Below, one piece after another: positions 30,800 to 42,704 of a stretch of DNA of 64,000 bases. Source of the stretch: Trissonchulus latispiculum (taxonomy: Eukaryota > Nematoda > Enoplea > Enoplida > Ironidae). The DNA is taken from contig JASAND010013540.1 in the NCBI GenBank assembly GCA_030248195.1, positions 1 through 64,000 on the forward strand, read 5' to 3'. Every line of letters starts with the position of its first letter. Positions within the stretch are counted from its first letter, which is position 1. A program made the position numbers and the translations under genes. Below the pieces are notes generated by a model. That model was given only the letters and a program-made list of their open reading frames with translations. It was not told the origin of the DNA and searched no databases.

Positions 30800-33608
30800 A
30801 GAATCTTCAAGTAACTGGTTATAATTCTGTTTTGATTAATGCACGTAGTATTGTATCAAAAGTCGGGGATTTCAGAGTTGAGGTCTTATCTAAGAAACCT
30901 GTTTACTCCTTTATTTTTATTACAGAAACATGGCTGAAAACTGAAATTCTAACGAAAGAGTTAGGGTGTACCAATAGGTATGAGACCTATCGTGCGGATA
31001 GGTCAACTGGTATCGGAGGAGGGGTGTTAGCCTTGGTACACCGAAGTTTCAAGTCAGTATCTATTTTGAATTTATCTGATAATGGATATGAAATTGTCTG
31101 TTTTGATGTTTTTTTACCGGGAAAAAAGTTTAAGATCCGTTTTGTTTTGTGTTATTTACCACCGTCTAGTAGCTGTAATCAAGTAGAGCAATTGTGCCGT
31201 CAGCTTAAGGATCTTCTTAAATTATGTAAGCGTTATGTGGTGGTAGGAGATTTTAACCTACCCGGTGTTAATTGGTCTAAATTCACATGCACTAATCAAG
31301 TTGAGGAAATTTTTATGGACTGTCTCTTAACTCTTGATCTTAAACAGTTAGTTGATAGTCCCACTAGGGGCAATAATTTGTTAGATTTAGTAATGACCAA
31401 TTGTGTTGATTCTATTTATAATGTTTGTGTTTCTGAACCCTTCTCCAATTCTGACCATGAGAAAGTTGAGTTCCTTGTATCGAGTGCATATCCTTTAAAA
31501 GAAGAAGTTGTAATCAAATACGATTTTACTAAAGCGAAGTATGAAGCTATTTCTACTTATATTTGTGCGATTGATTATCCTGAAATTTTTGTAAATTTAG
31601 ATTCTGAAGTCATGTGGAATGTGCTTAAATTCTTTTTAATTGAGGCTATAAAGCTTTATGTACCAAAGAAAACATATTGTACAAAGTACGCCAAACCTTC
31701 TCAAGAAATACAAAATTTGTGTTCACGTAAGCGTAGACTTTGGGCTAAATTTAAAGCAACTGGAGATCTGGAATTTAGAGAAAGTTGGAAAAGACTGTGT
31801 CTTTTAGTAAAGCAAAAGGTGTACTTAAATGATCTCTCTTATGAAAGAAAAACTTTGACTAGTTCAAATCCAAAGACTTTTGGAAATTTGTGACTCGAAA
31901 ATTAGGTGATCAACAGCATTCACCTGTTTTAAAGAAGGATGATGTCTTAATTACTGAGGAAAAAGCTATCGCTGAAGAATTCAATGAAGCTTTTTGTAGT
32001 GTATTTATAATTGATGACGGAAGAAATGTTTTAACAAATTACACTCCTATTGATACACTAGATACAATAGTGCTTACGGAGGAAGAAATACTTAAAGTTT
32101 TGAAAAATATTCCCTCAAAACTTAGTTGTGGACCTGATCAAATACCCTCTAAATTTATTAGAAATTTGTCCTATGAACTTGCACCAATTCTTCTCGTTTT
32201 GTATAACAATTCTCTAGACAGTGGATGTATACCCCTTGAGTGGAAAGCTGCTAATGTAGTACCTATTTTTAAAAATAAGGGTTCTAAAGCGGAAGCTTTA
32301 AATTATAGACCCATTAGTGTTACTTGTGCTTTAATGAGAAATTTTGAGAGATGTGTTAAACCGCATCTATTATCTCTTTTAGAACGTAACAAAATTCTAA
32401 GTGAGCATCAACATGGTGGACTTAGTAGAAGGTCTACAGTTACGCAACTTCTTCAATGTCTGGTTGATTGGGGTAAAGTTCTAGATACTAAAGGTTGTAA
32501 AGTTATAGCATATCTTGATATTAAAAAGGCTTTCGATACGGTTTCTCATGTTAAACTTTTGGATAAACTTAAAGCTTGTGGAGTTAGAGGAAAATTACTA
32601 AAATGGTTTCAAAACTATTTGAAGGACAGAAAACAAAGAGTGAGGGTTGGTAATTGTTTTTCTTCTTGGAAAACTGTTACAAGTGGAGTACCACAGGGTA
32701 GTGTTTTAGGGCCTATTTTCTTTTTAATTTATATTAATGACCTTGTAGTGGGTATTAAGCACAGTGCAGTTAAACTTTTTGTCGATGATGCCAAGCTGTA
32801 TATAACAGTTAATACTTTAGTAGATATTCAGAAGTTTCAGGAAGACATGGATTATGTTGTAGAGTGGGGAGGCATTGCTCAATTACAGTTTTCAGTTCCT
32901 AAATGTTTGTTATTTGTTTTGGGCACACCTCCAACGCCTATCAACATAACCATGAATGGAAATACGATTGTTGAGGCGACTCAAATTAAAGATTTAGGAG
33001 TTTGGCTCAATTCTGACTTGAAGTTTAATGATCACTGTGAAAAGATTATAGGTAAAGCAAGAAAAGTAGTGTCTGCTTTATTTAGAAATTTTAAATGTAG
33101 AGATACTAAATTTTTAGTTCAGATGTATAAAACATATGTAAGACCTCATCTTGAATATGCAAGTCCTGTTTGGAATCCGAAGTTGATAACTCTTATTGAT
33201 AAAATTGAATCTGTTCAGAGATTGTATACTAGGAAAATTCCTGCAGTGAGCAACTTAACTTATAAAGAGCGTTTGAAATTTCTTGAATTACACTCCCTTG
33301 AACTTAGAAGATTGAGGGCTGATTTGAAACTTACCCATCAAATTGTACATCAATTAATAGATTTACCGTTTGATGAATTTTTTAAATATTCTAATGATGC
33401 TGGTACAAAAAACTCACATGGTCTAAAACTAGCTCGGTTCTTTTGTCGTACACAAAAATTCGCCACTTTCTTTTCGAATAGGGTTGTTTCAATTTGGAAT
33501 GAACTTCCAGAAGAGGTGCAAACTGTTGATTGCAGTAAAAAGTTTATTGAGAAAATTGATACTATGGATTTAAATAAATTTCTCAAAGGAAATTCACTCA
33601 AATCGTAA
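30796..33608 (+). pseudogene. CR1-like LINE ORF2: endonuclease and reverse transcriptase (one frameshift)
   Basis: The first frame (30796-31893) encodes an AP-like endonuclease: NARSIVSKVGDFR, FITETWLKTEI, RYVVVGDFNLPGVNW and FSNSDHEKVEF (catalytic His). It ends where TTTT appears to have lost one T near 31878: the other frame gives FWKFVTRKLGD and continues to 33608. The reverse transcriptase has LSCGPDQIPS, ANVVPIFKNKGS, NYRPISVTCALMRNFERCV, AYLDIKKAFDTVSHVKLL, TSGVPQGSVLGPIFFLIYIN and LFVDDAKLYI, then RPHLEYASPVWNP and a C-terminal ELPEEVQ region. All catalytic blocks look intact, so the copy needs only that one base to be open. The 3' untranslated region runs to about 33835 and ends in an A-rich ATAATAAAAAAA tail. 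Confidence 0.93.
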
Positions 33609-33835
33609 TTAACTAGTTTTATTTGGGTGCACAGAAGGGACAAAATGTCCTTATTGCAGCCGATTTCGTTCCCTTGTCTCAGCTGAACGGTATGCTTCTA
33701 CTTGCTGTACTTGTGTGGAGGATATGCTGTGGGGGTCACCCTATTCCTATGAACGTGGCTCGAGCCACATGGGGGTGGGGCCGCCTACCACAGCATATGC
33801 TCCACGGCGGTTCCGCATGACAAATATAATAAAAA
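33609..33835 (+). mobile_element. 3' untranslated region of the CR1-like LINE
   Basis: Follows the ORF2 stop and ends with an A-rich tail near 33820-33835. It contains an inverted repeat, ATATGCTGTGGGGG near 33722 against CACAGCATATGC near 33790, which could fold into a terminal stem-loop. Confidence 0.6.
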
Positions 33836-33839
33836 AATT

Positions 33840-34509
33840 GCGGGGGCGTTGCATGTGCGTATGTACCAACTACCTAATCTGTAGCGCTAATTTTTAAAAA
33901 TTATATAGTACAAGTTTTCCATATTATTCTGTTGTTATGTAATACAAAAGAAATCTTGTATACTAAATAGTTAATCCTATATATAATTGTCATGGTTTAC
34001 ATATATCTCATTTAACAATTAGTTCACTAGGGTATGGTACTGTACGTACTGCGGAGTTCTGCGAAGCACTATTAGTGTGGTAGCTGACCGGGTGGTGGAT
34101 AAACTGCTTCTTCTCTTGCGTGTGAAAGGAGCAGTTTGGGTTTGATTAAAAAAAGTGCATGCTACAGCTATTTAGCATGCGTACATACCCAATAGAAAGT
34201 GGTAGATGACATCGGATCGTAGTGGATCCAGGATTTAATTTTCAGCAAAATTCTGTGAATATGAGATCATGCAAAACAACTTTCTAAAACTGCAATGTTT
34301 TAGTAACTGGTATATATATTCGATTATATACACGTACGTACAATGTACGTTCATTGCAGTTTTAAAACGATAGCGATGCATGATAATAAACCACTGGAAC
34401 CCATCCACAACACCGATCATCAACCTAAAACAAAGACAATGACATATATATACTATATACGTATATATATATCCGGTGAAGCTTGAAAAAAATCCGTTGC
34501 CACTTCTCG
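33840..34509. other. No gene seen; AT-rich sequence
   Basis: Several TA and ACGTACGTAC-rich patches (34320-34345, 34440-34470) and no convincing reading frame. Confidence 0.4.
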
Positions 34510-36005
34510 ACATAGGTGCACCAGTTGGTGCCCTCCCTCAACTGGACAAGTTTCGACCGCCCCCCCCCACCATACAGCTTAAAACCGATAAAAAACAATA
34601 CAGTACGATACGATTCCCGCAATTCTTCATTTGACGGAAAAAAGTAAAACACAGAAAATTTTGCGTGGTTGTCGTTTTGGTTGAGAAGGTCCCCTCTTCA
34701 TAAGCCAGATTGATTCAGAAAAAACCTGGAAAATTCACTTAACAAACGTCCTTGGTCTTGAAAATGCCCAGAAAAGCTCTGGATAAAACCTGGAAAAAGT
34801 TAGGAAAGAAATGACGGCTCCTCAATAAGTCTGGAAAATTGTAAAATCTGGACAAAAATCTGGAAAATGTCTGGATAATGTATGGAAAAAAGTTGGAAAA
34901 AGTCTGGAAAGTGTCTCAACAATGTCTGGAAAAATCTGGAAAATACTTATCCAGAATTTTTCCAGGGTTTTTCTGCAAAACTTTCCTGTGAACGGGGCAG
35001 GGAGGGAGAGGTGGTCGAAAAAAAGTCGATTTGGAGGAGGGGTAAGAAAATTTTTCGAGGGAGGTCGGCGAAAAATCTGTTTTTCGACTAAAGAATGAAA
35101 ACGTTTGTCAGTTTTCAGGTATTTTTAGCGGTTTTTAGCGTAATTAAGCGCATTTTACAGGGCACCCTCCCCCGAAACTGACCTCCACCAGAAACCGCCC
35201 CCCCCCAAAATCAATTTTTTCGAAATGTTGGGCTCCGTCTCCGTGGCCTACATTAGGATTTTTTTGGAGACCCAAATTTTTGCCAACATTTTAAAAAATT
35301 TTCGTAAATTTTTGTTTATATTTTTAACCTAAATCCAGGCATTTTTGAGAACATTTTGTGTTCTGCAAAATATGCCAAAATAGCAAATTTTGGCTCGTTT
35401 CTTACAAATAATCTTCCCCCTCCCCGAAAATTCCCCCTCGCCCCAAAAAATCCCTGAAATATACCCTGAGATTTTATCTATTTTCGCTAAATTTTGGAAA
35501 TATTTCTGACTTTTAAATAAAAATTTTCAAAAACAAAAGCTTGGGCAGGGGTTTGAAAGTTTTCAGGGAGAGGGGGGTCGCCGGAAGGCGGATTTTGGGG
35601 GTAAATGTCTCGCAGCAGTTTTGGGAGGGGGGTGGGGGTCGCTGGTAACTAACCTGTCCATTTGGGGAGGGGGGACCAATAAAAGTGGCACCCTAAGCAA
35701 AAGTGTTAAAAAATAAAAATAAATATCTCGCTATACCTCAAGCAATAAGCGTGACCAAACAAAATCTGTATGTGATCAAACGAATGCTTTTTAATGAAAC
35801 AGAAATTTTAAAGAAACAATAATTTGGCGCGGCCAGCGTGAACTTAGCTCCAAGGTCCACTGCTTTACGAATATCCCTAGATTGGGCCGTGAACAAACGA
35901 CCGTATCTTGCGGAACAAACGTGATCAAACGTGACCAAACGTTTGCCAACAATTAATCGTTTGTTCTCGAATTTGGCGCGACCAAGTTAATGGAGGTCCA
36001 TAACT
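34510..36005 (-). repeat. Repeat family F, copy 2, with a TCTGGAAAA array
   Basis: 34720-34970 is an imperfect array of (T)CTGGAAAA words. From 34990 to 36005 the sequence is the inverse of 21440-22160, including AAAAGTCGATTTGGAGG (35016), ACCTGTCCATTTGGGG (35652) and AACGTGACCAAACG words (35915-35945), ending at AAGTTAATGGAGGTCCATAACTGA. Copy 2 is longer in the middle than copy 1. ATAGGTGCACCAG at 34513 resembles the G-run family ends. Confidence 0.65.
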
Positions 36006-36196
36006 GAACTTTTATTTTGCATTTGAATCTCCAGTATTTATAAGCCGACTAGCCGTGAAAAATCCCCATCCGTAATTACAATTAGAGCTCCGATATACAA
36101 TGTGTGGAATGAAATATCTCTGAAATTACATTCTTTGTGCACATTAGTGAATCCGCTCACCCAAAGTAAGACTTAGTGCACAAGCACCACTATGTT

Positions 36197-36613
36197 TAGA
36201 GTTGTGCCGTTAAGAAATTTTCCGGGCCGGGCCCGGGCCCGGGCCTGCTGAACCGACCGGGCCGGGACTCGGGCCGGGCCCGCAGGCCCGATTCAAGGCC
36301 CGGTAGGCCCGGTCGGCCCGGTGTAGGCCCGGTCGGCCCGGTGAAAGCCCGGCATACAAAAAACAGTGACAAACAATAGCTAGTGCTAAACAACTCCTGG
36401 AAGCTTAAATTTGACTTTCTAATGCAGATAATTTGGAAAAAATATGAAATTTGACCAACAAAACTTTGACCGGGCCTCATCGGGCCTGGGCGGGCCTCCG
36501 CAGCTGACCGGATCCGGACCCGGGCCGGGCTTGCCGATCCAACAACCGGGCCCGGGCCGGCCCGGTGCAGGCCCGGAGCCCGAGGCACGATTCAAGGCCC
36601 GGGCACAACTCTA
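36197..36613. mobile_element. Non-autonomous hAT-like element, GGGCCC arrays, duplication ACTATGTT
   Basis: TAGAGTTGTGCC at the left is matched by GGCACAACTCTA at the right. ACTATGTT stands on both sides (36189-36196 and 36614-36621), a perfect 8-bp target duplication. Subterminal regions (36220-36350 and 36470-36600) are filled with CGGGCC, GGGCCC and CCGGGC words, while the centre is AT-rich. The frame spanning it (minus, Pro/Gly/Arg-rich) is a repeat artefact. Confidence 0.92.
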
Positions 36614-36621
36614 ACTATGTT

Positions 36622-38512
36622 CACAATATTAGAGGTTCAAATTAGTCAAAATTAGTTAGCCCGCTTTCGTTATTACGATTTTTATCCTCCCATTTTTGTT
36701 TTTTATAAATCTAAAGCAGAGAGCTATAGATTCTTTTGGGACAAAACCACGTCAGGATAAAAGCAAATTTAGAAGCTGAAGATTTATACTTGAGGTCACA
36801 TGAAACTTTGACCTCAGGGCTCAACAGTTACGCAAGCTGGGAGGAGGATTACTCCGGTGCAATTTGTGAAGAGACTTGGGAAGACACGGAGACTTCGTCC
36901 CAAGAAATGAACCAATGACAGAACAGCAAAGTCGAAATAGGAATCCAAAGATGACTGCAAGAATTCTCAATTCTGAAGAACAGCCTCAAGATTTCAAATC
37001 AGTCTGTGGCGGGGAGTGCCAGCAAATGGTTGTTCATGTTCTGGAAGCTTTTAGGGAGGTTATGTTTATCATAGACACCCCATGAGACGCGCTGCTTTGG
37101 AGAGGCGTACGCCTCTCCCCAAATAGGATAAGCAAACACATCATGGTTGGATTATGGATTAAACACAGCAGGATTAGAACTTTAAATCTCTACTCCTTTA
37201 ATAGGAGAATTGGGTTTGCTGATCAACTACTGAGCTGAAAGTAGGCTGCACTTTTAGAAATTTTTCTGCAGCAAACTTAAACCTGCAATTTGAAACCCAT
37301 TTCTTGTCGCCAGGCTCCTGATGTTTTGTGACATTGAATATTTCCTTACTTCAACGAACAATCCCAATTGCAAGTCCCTCCAAAAACCTAGTTTCTGAAC
37401 CCCTTAAAGAAATGACCACGTATTCAATCAGCAGTCAGCACTCATCGTCTGACATTTTGCCTTCTGTTCTCCAAATCTTATCTCAACAAAGAATCAATGA
37501 TTTTCTCTCCTGCAACTACTACCCCCTCAGCAATGGACTCTACAGCTCCAACGATTTCTTTGTATAGATGGTATCTTGTGCACTTCCGGAGATATCTTTC
37601 CAGAATTCACAACAAGATTTCAACTGCAGCATGAGATCTATTGACAGATCATCAATACTTGTCATTTTGTCAGCTCCAAAACGATAAGTTTTAAATCAAT
37701 TTTAGCTAGCATAGGTTTGAAGTTCACCCTATATTCTGAATCTATTCAGCTGTTAACTTGAAATTTTGTGCCGCTGCTCCATTGAAACTGTTATAAATAT
37801 ACAAATACTTCACACATCAATAGAGTCCGGCAACAAGGTAGATTTTCCTACAGTTCTCATAAACAGGCAATTAATTGGGAAAAGCGTCATTGTAATCTTC
37901 TGTTAACCTTTTTCTTCTGGGTTAAACCTGGTTCTGCCGATTCTGCGTTTAATTCCAGATTTGAACATCCAGGGTTACCAAAGACGACAAACTCTAATCG
38001 AACCAGTTCATGAATTACGGCGAGCCATCCTTCTTCGGAAATCAGCACTCGACTGCTGTTCATCTCCAAGAAACTATTAACGATCCAACTAAAATTATCT
38101 CTCTCTATCTGTTGTTGCAATATATGTATGTAATGTACTACCCACTTTCAAACTATATGGTCCAGGGGGACCAGACGTTTCTATTTAAATGGGAGTCTGG
38201 TGCCAGCCGGTACTATCTATAGCGATCAGTCCCCCCAATGTCAACAATTTGCCGAGAGTTAAGGGGCGGCCGCCTTCGGGTGGAGCTGCCGAGGTGCGTT
38301 CATCACACAGCCGGTGATGGGCAAATCTCCATCCTTGCGAAACGCCTCGGGTAATTGTTAAAGACAATTATTCGGTGTCAGCTCACCCCCAGTCAAATTT
38401 ATAAAATTAACATCAGGCTGACACTACTCCTAACCGGTGTAAGACCAACTGGAGTGGGGCGTACAGAAAAAAAAAGAATTGGGTTTCAAAAGACTTTCTT
38501 AAGTTAGACGTG
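36622..38512. other. No recognised gene; intergenic with a tRNA-like remnant
   Basis: A minus-strand frame at 37887-38120 (77 residues, mixed composition) and a plus-strand frame at 36736-36918 have some protein-like character, but I recognise neither and see no supporting splice signals. See the separate entry at 37165-37245. Confidence 0.35.
37165..37245 (-). repeat. tRNA-like SINE remnant
   Basis: On the minus strand an A-box-like CAGCTCAGTAGTTGATCAGC (37237-37218) is followed about 40 bases later by a B-box-like GTTCTAATCC (37180-37171). Spacing and order fit a tRNA-derived pol III promoter. Acceptor stem pairing is not convincing, so this is more likely a decayed SINE head than a tRNA gene. 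Confidence 0.45.
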
Positions 38513-38520
38513 TTATCCAC

Positions 38521-39366
38521 TAGAGATGAGATCAGGGCCGAGAAAGCCCGGCCCGGTCCGGCCCGGCCCGGCCCGACGGGCCGGGCCGGGCCGCGCAGAC
38601 CTGCTGTCCAGTCAGGGCCGGGCCGGGCCGGGCCTGAGAAAAAATTAGTAAGGGCCGGGCCGGGCCGCGCAACTCCCAACGGAAAAAGCCCGGCCCCCCC
38701 CGGCCCTGTCCGGCCCTGCCAAGCCCTAACGTTTTTTTTACATATTTTGCACATGTACGCTTTCCATTTCTAATAATTGTACTTGCCTTCCTGACTTCAA
38801 ATTTCTTGCTTTCTTTGCACCAAATGAGACTGCATGTGCCAAGTATTGTTTGAGTTTGCATACGGTTTTTTGAAATTTTAGTTGATAATGAGTGCTTGTT
38901 TGTGTTTGTTTATGTCTGCTTTTGAGTAACAAAAACTCAACCTACTATGTAACTAATTTAAACTCACTAAAACAATAAACCAGTTCGGTAATTCGACCTC
39001 GAGCTAATTTATTCTTCCGATTTATTATTCTCTTGACTATTTTCCTTAGTAGGGTGAAATTCTGAAATATTCATTATGCATAATTGATTTGAGAGAACAT
39101 GTATATATATACTTTGGGTCCCGAAAATAAGATAGTGAGCTAAGATACACATGATTGTACACATCTCAAAACGCCATAGAAGAATTTTTCAAAAATCAGG
39201 GCTTTTCAGGGCCGGGCCGGGCCGCGCTGACCTAAACGGCACTCAGGGCCGGGCCGGGCCAGGCCTGAAATTTTTGACACAGGGCCGGGCCGGGCCGGGC
39301 AGACCTAAAATTTGAGCAGGGCCGGGCCGGGCCGGGCCTGAAAATTCGGCCCTGATCTCATCTCTA
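38521..39366. mobile_element. Non-autonomous hAT-like element, CCGGGCC arrays, duplication TTATCCAC
   Basis: TAGAGATGAGATCAGGGCCG at the left mirrors CGGCCCTGATCTCATCTCTA at the right. TTATCCAC flanks both sides (38513-38520 and 39367-39374). Subterminal arrays of GGCCCGGCC words lie at 38535-38720 and 39205-39350; the centre (38740-39190) is AT-rich without a transposase. Frames in the arrays, encoding Gly/Pro/Ala/Arg, are artefacts. Confidence 0.95.
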
Positions 39367-39374
39367 TTATCCAC

Positions 39375-40245
39375 CTCTCCTAACTTTTCTGTTAAAGTTG
39401 CGTGAGTTTAGGTGCAGCGTTAGCAAAACTTAGAAGAAATCTTTTGAAACAGGTTTAAGAGGTTTCCTAACTTCCTCTTACACTGGCTTGCACCAACCAT
39501 TTTTAACTCGTTGTTAGGTTAACTCGGTGTTAGCAAGAGATAAGCCGCAGTTAGACCGTTGCACCAAATTAGGTTAACGTAACTCGGTGTTAACCTTAAG
39601 GTTAATTCGGTGTTAAACACCAAAAAGTTAACCCTCAGCGGGAGTAGGGTTAACCCTTATAGCACCACTATTTCTAAGGATATTACTATTGTTTTTATTG
39701 CTGAATTAAATTCTATGGTAAAATGTAAGCACTGAGTGACAATTGAATAAATGAGTGACATCAGGACGATTCGACAAAAAGCTTCCAAAAATTTCTCAAT
39801 TCCTCAAAAATTGCTTTGACCCCTTCGACAGCTATGATGACTCTTGAAACGAAGATTCCTATCAGAAAGGACATTGAGGTTGGTTAACATGGCATTAATT
39901 TTACAGTGCACTTCCAGATCATTGTATTTCATTGTATCACGCCCAGTACAAGAAAGTATTCTGTTAACCTTATTCTCCAGCCGATAGCAGCAAGTTAAAT
40001 GGATGGCTATAACCGCTTCCCGATTGGATGGAAACTGTTTCTGGCTCCCTACGGATTGGCTAAAACTCTATTAAAAGTTAACTCGGTGTTAACCTTCAGG
40101 TTTCGTAACACTGAGCTGAAAAGCGTTGGTGCAAAGGGTTAGGGTTAACCTTAACCATAAGGTTAACTCGGTGTTCTGTAACCTGCTGCACTCAGGGTTA
40201 ACTCGGTGTTAACCTTAGCTTTAATCTTATTTGGTGCAAACGAGC
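39375..40245. repeat. Cluster of GGTTAAC-TCGGT-GTTAACC palindromic motifs
   Basis: GTTAACTCGGTGTTAACC or close variants occur at about 39519, 39578, 39600, 40077, 40160 and 40197, concentrated at the two ends of a block of about 750 bp. TTGCACCAA at 39489 and TTGGTGCAA at 40230 may be part of its inverted ends. It may be another non-autonomous DNA element with subterminal palindromes. I could not define ends or a duplication. Confidence 0.5.
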
Positions 40246-40553
40246 GTTAGGCAGCTCCCAGACATTCTCCTGAATGTCCTGGGAGGGCACTTAGGAGAAC
40301 CTTTTGCAACGCGGCCCTGGTCTCTTTGCACAGGGAAACCAATATCCTTCCCCACATTTGGTTCCTTGCTCTGCCTTCCATCCAATGTGAGTGTATCCTT
40401 GGATCGCCGCCGTCTGTATGATTGCTGTTCTATCAGGATCTGTTGGATACTTTGCCACTGGCCGTCTTAAGACTCTCTCAAAATATGACTCTCTCAAAAT
40501 ATCGGCGCTTTGCCGTTTCAACATTTCTTTGAGTGGATTCCTGTGCTACAGAG
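40246..40553 (-). other. Short unassigned minus-strand reading frame
   Basis: A 77-codon frame (40524-40291) of protein-like composition with no family I recognise. It lies directly outside the hAT-like end at 40554 and could be a remnant of the sequence that element entered. Confidence 0.25.
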
Positions 40554-41790
40554 TAGAGTTGGGACCGGTTCCACTAGAACCGGTTGGAACCGGTTGGAAC
40601 CGGAACCGAACCGGAAGGAATTTTAGAACCGGAACCGGAACCGGTAGGATTTGGAACCGGCCGGTTCCACTCTTGAAAATGGACTTGAACTAATTTTTTG
40701 CAGGAGTTTAACTTTTGCAAAAGCTGGAATTTATGTTTGCCATTCAGTGTTGCCACTCATATTATCTTTTTCAAACTAGTGACTGAAATTGAAACTAAAG
40801 ATCTAGTTTGAACTGAAACTAAACAAATTTAGACCTGAAGGCGAAATATGTAGGATGAGACTGATAATAATTAAGAATTTCAAACTAAACGTGAAATGAA
40901 GGTACAATTATTGGCACTGAAACTGAAGCTGAAACTCCATGAATAAATTTAGAGCCTAAACTGGAAACTACATAGCTTCAGCTTCCACTGAAGGTGACAC
41001 AAACTCCCCGCTTAGGCGCGAAGCATTAAGCTTTCGCTGAAGCCGTGGCATAGAATTAAGAGAAATTTCAAATATTTCTTTGACTAAACATTAGTGACAT
41101 TATCCCGTCTGAGTTAAGACAAAAATTAAATGTTAAACATACTTGAAAAATTAGGAACATGTATTGCAAGGGAAAAATTCTACTTCCTTTATTCTGGAAT
41201 TTCGTAATTTTTTGTTTTCATGCTTCTGATTTTTCAAATTTTGTTAAGTAATTTTGTGTGTTTCCAAAATGCAGTTGTGAAAATGTCTCTAAATTAATTT
41301 TAACGAATTTTTGAAATTTTCTGTTCTAAAATTCCAATTGTAATTGATGAAAGACGGGCACTTTCGTTCAGACGTGACCGATACGGGCGCCGAATGAAAA
41401 CTTTAACCAGCTTACATATCGGAATATTAACCTCATAGAAAAGATGAGAGCCCGATGGGATGTAGTCGGAAATTGAGTATATCTTCTCAAAAAATTGGTA
41501 AATGGAAGGTGGTGTTGTCAGCACCCAAGATTGAAGCAATATTTTTTAAAAAAGTAGTAAATTTTACAGGAATAGAAAACTTCGAAAGTTGAGTACTTAT
41601 TTTCTCATTTCTAAGCTATCGGCATCTGAGAAGAAGGTTAGTTGTTGGTGTATTCAGAGTAGAAATGTAGAATGCAAAGGTATAAGTGGTGTCGTAAACC
41701 GATTACGACAAATTTTCTGAGGGGGGAGAGATGTGGACGCTGTGTCGTTTTTATTGTGCGTGTCCTGGTTTAAATTGTGTTGGTTATCAT

Positions 41791-42704
41791 CTTGTTTGTG
41801 CTTCCGTGAGTGTGTGCTACCATGCTCTAAACTATACATTCTACATGACAGGTAGGCATGCAGACTTCCCAAAGCATAGAGACTTCGGAGAGACAGAGAC
41901 TTTGGAGAGAAAGACCGACAATAGCCCAAAAAATGTGTCCACATACATATCGGAATGTGTAAACATGTACACATGTATAGGAGTATACTTGTCCTAGTGA
42001 GCATTGAACTCTAGCAATATGGATTACACCGAACATCCCCAGAGCCAGACAGCCGCTATTTATGTGTACATTTACATGTTGACACAGGTATACATGAACA
42101 CATGTATACATGGACACATGTATACATGGACACATGTATACATGGACACATGTATACATGTATACATGGACACATGTATACATGGACACATGTATACATG
42201 GACACATGTATACATGGACACATGTATACATGGACACATGTATACATGGACACATGTATACATGGACAGAGGTATACATGGACACAGGTATACATGGACA
42301 CATATACATGTATGTATATGCATACATAGAAAGTGGGAGTCTGGCTCTGGAGGAGTTTGGTGTAAACCAGATTGGAAGAGCGGTTAGAGCTGAATGCGCT
42401 CTAGGGTAGGCATACATCTCCACATGTGTACATGTTTGCACCTGTGGACATGTAGATGGACACATTTTTTGGGGTTGCTGTCGGTCTGTCTGTGTCTCTC
42501 ATCTCTTTCAAGTGTGGCCTGGGGTCTACATGTCTGCATTTCTGACCATGTAAATGTAGACATGTATTTTCGTTGGCCTCTAAGTTGGGGCATTCCCTCG
42601 TCTCTTTCTCCCTTCTACGCATAGATCTTGGACGGGTAAACCTTGCACAAATGTAGAATGTATAGTTTAGAGCGCGGCAAGACACACTCACGTGGACAAA
42701 CAAA
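41791..42704. mobile_element. Foldback element with a minisatellite at its centre
   Basis: The left arm from TTGTTTGTGCTTCCGTGAGT at 41792 and the right arm ending at 42703 are imperfect inverted repeats for roughly 270 bases each: CTCTAAACTATACATTCTAC (41825 against 42665), AAAGACCGACAATAGCCC against GGGTTGCTGTCGGTCT, ACATGTACACATGT against ACATGTGTACATGT, and CCAGAGCCAGAC against GTCTGGCTCTGG. Between the arms is the minisatellite at 42095-42300. The frames covering it on both strands are artefacts of the 16-base unit. Confidence 0.75.
42095..42300. repeat. 16-bp minisatellite, unit ACACATGTATACATGG
   Basis: About thirteen near-identical units, each containing the perfect 12-base palindrome CATGTATACATG, with one truncated unit near 42155 and variants at the right edge. 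Confidence 0.95.

Noticed and set aside
36196..36588. Pro/Gly/Arg-rich 130-residue frame
   Set aside because: It reads through the CCGGGCC arrays of a hAT-like element, as do the frames at 38413-38861.
37484..37570. Possible minus-strand exon (EIVGAVESIAEGVVVAGEKI)
   Set aside because: The peptide looks protein-like, but it has no acceptor or donor at suitable positions and in-frame stops surround it.
42095..42300. CRISPR-like regular repeats
   Set aside because: Units are contiguous with no spacers, and the genome is eukaryotic.
42004..42465. Overlapping open frames on both strands coding for repeats of about 16 bases (His/Met/Tyr/Thr- or Cys/Val-rich)
   Set aside because: They exist only because the 16-base unit, read three times per 16 codons, has no stop in several frames. 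There is no protein-like composition outside the unit.
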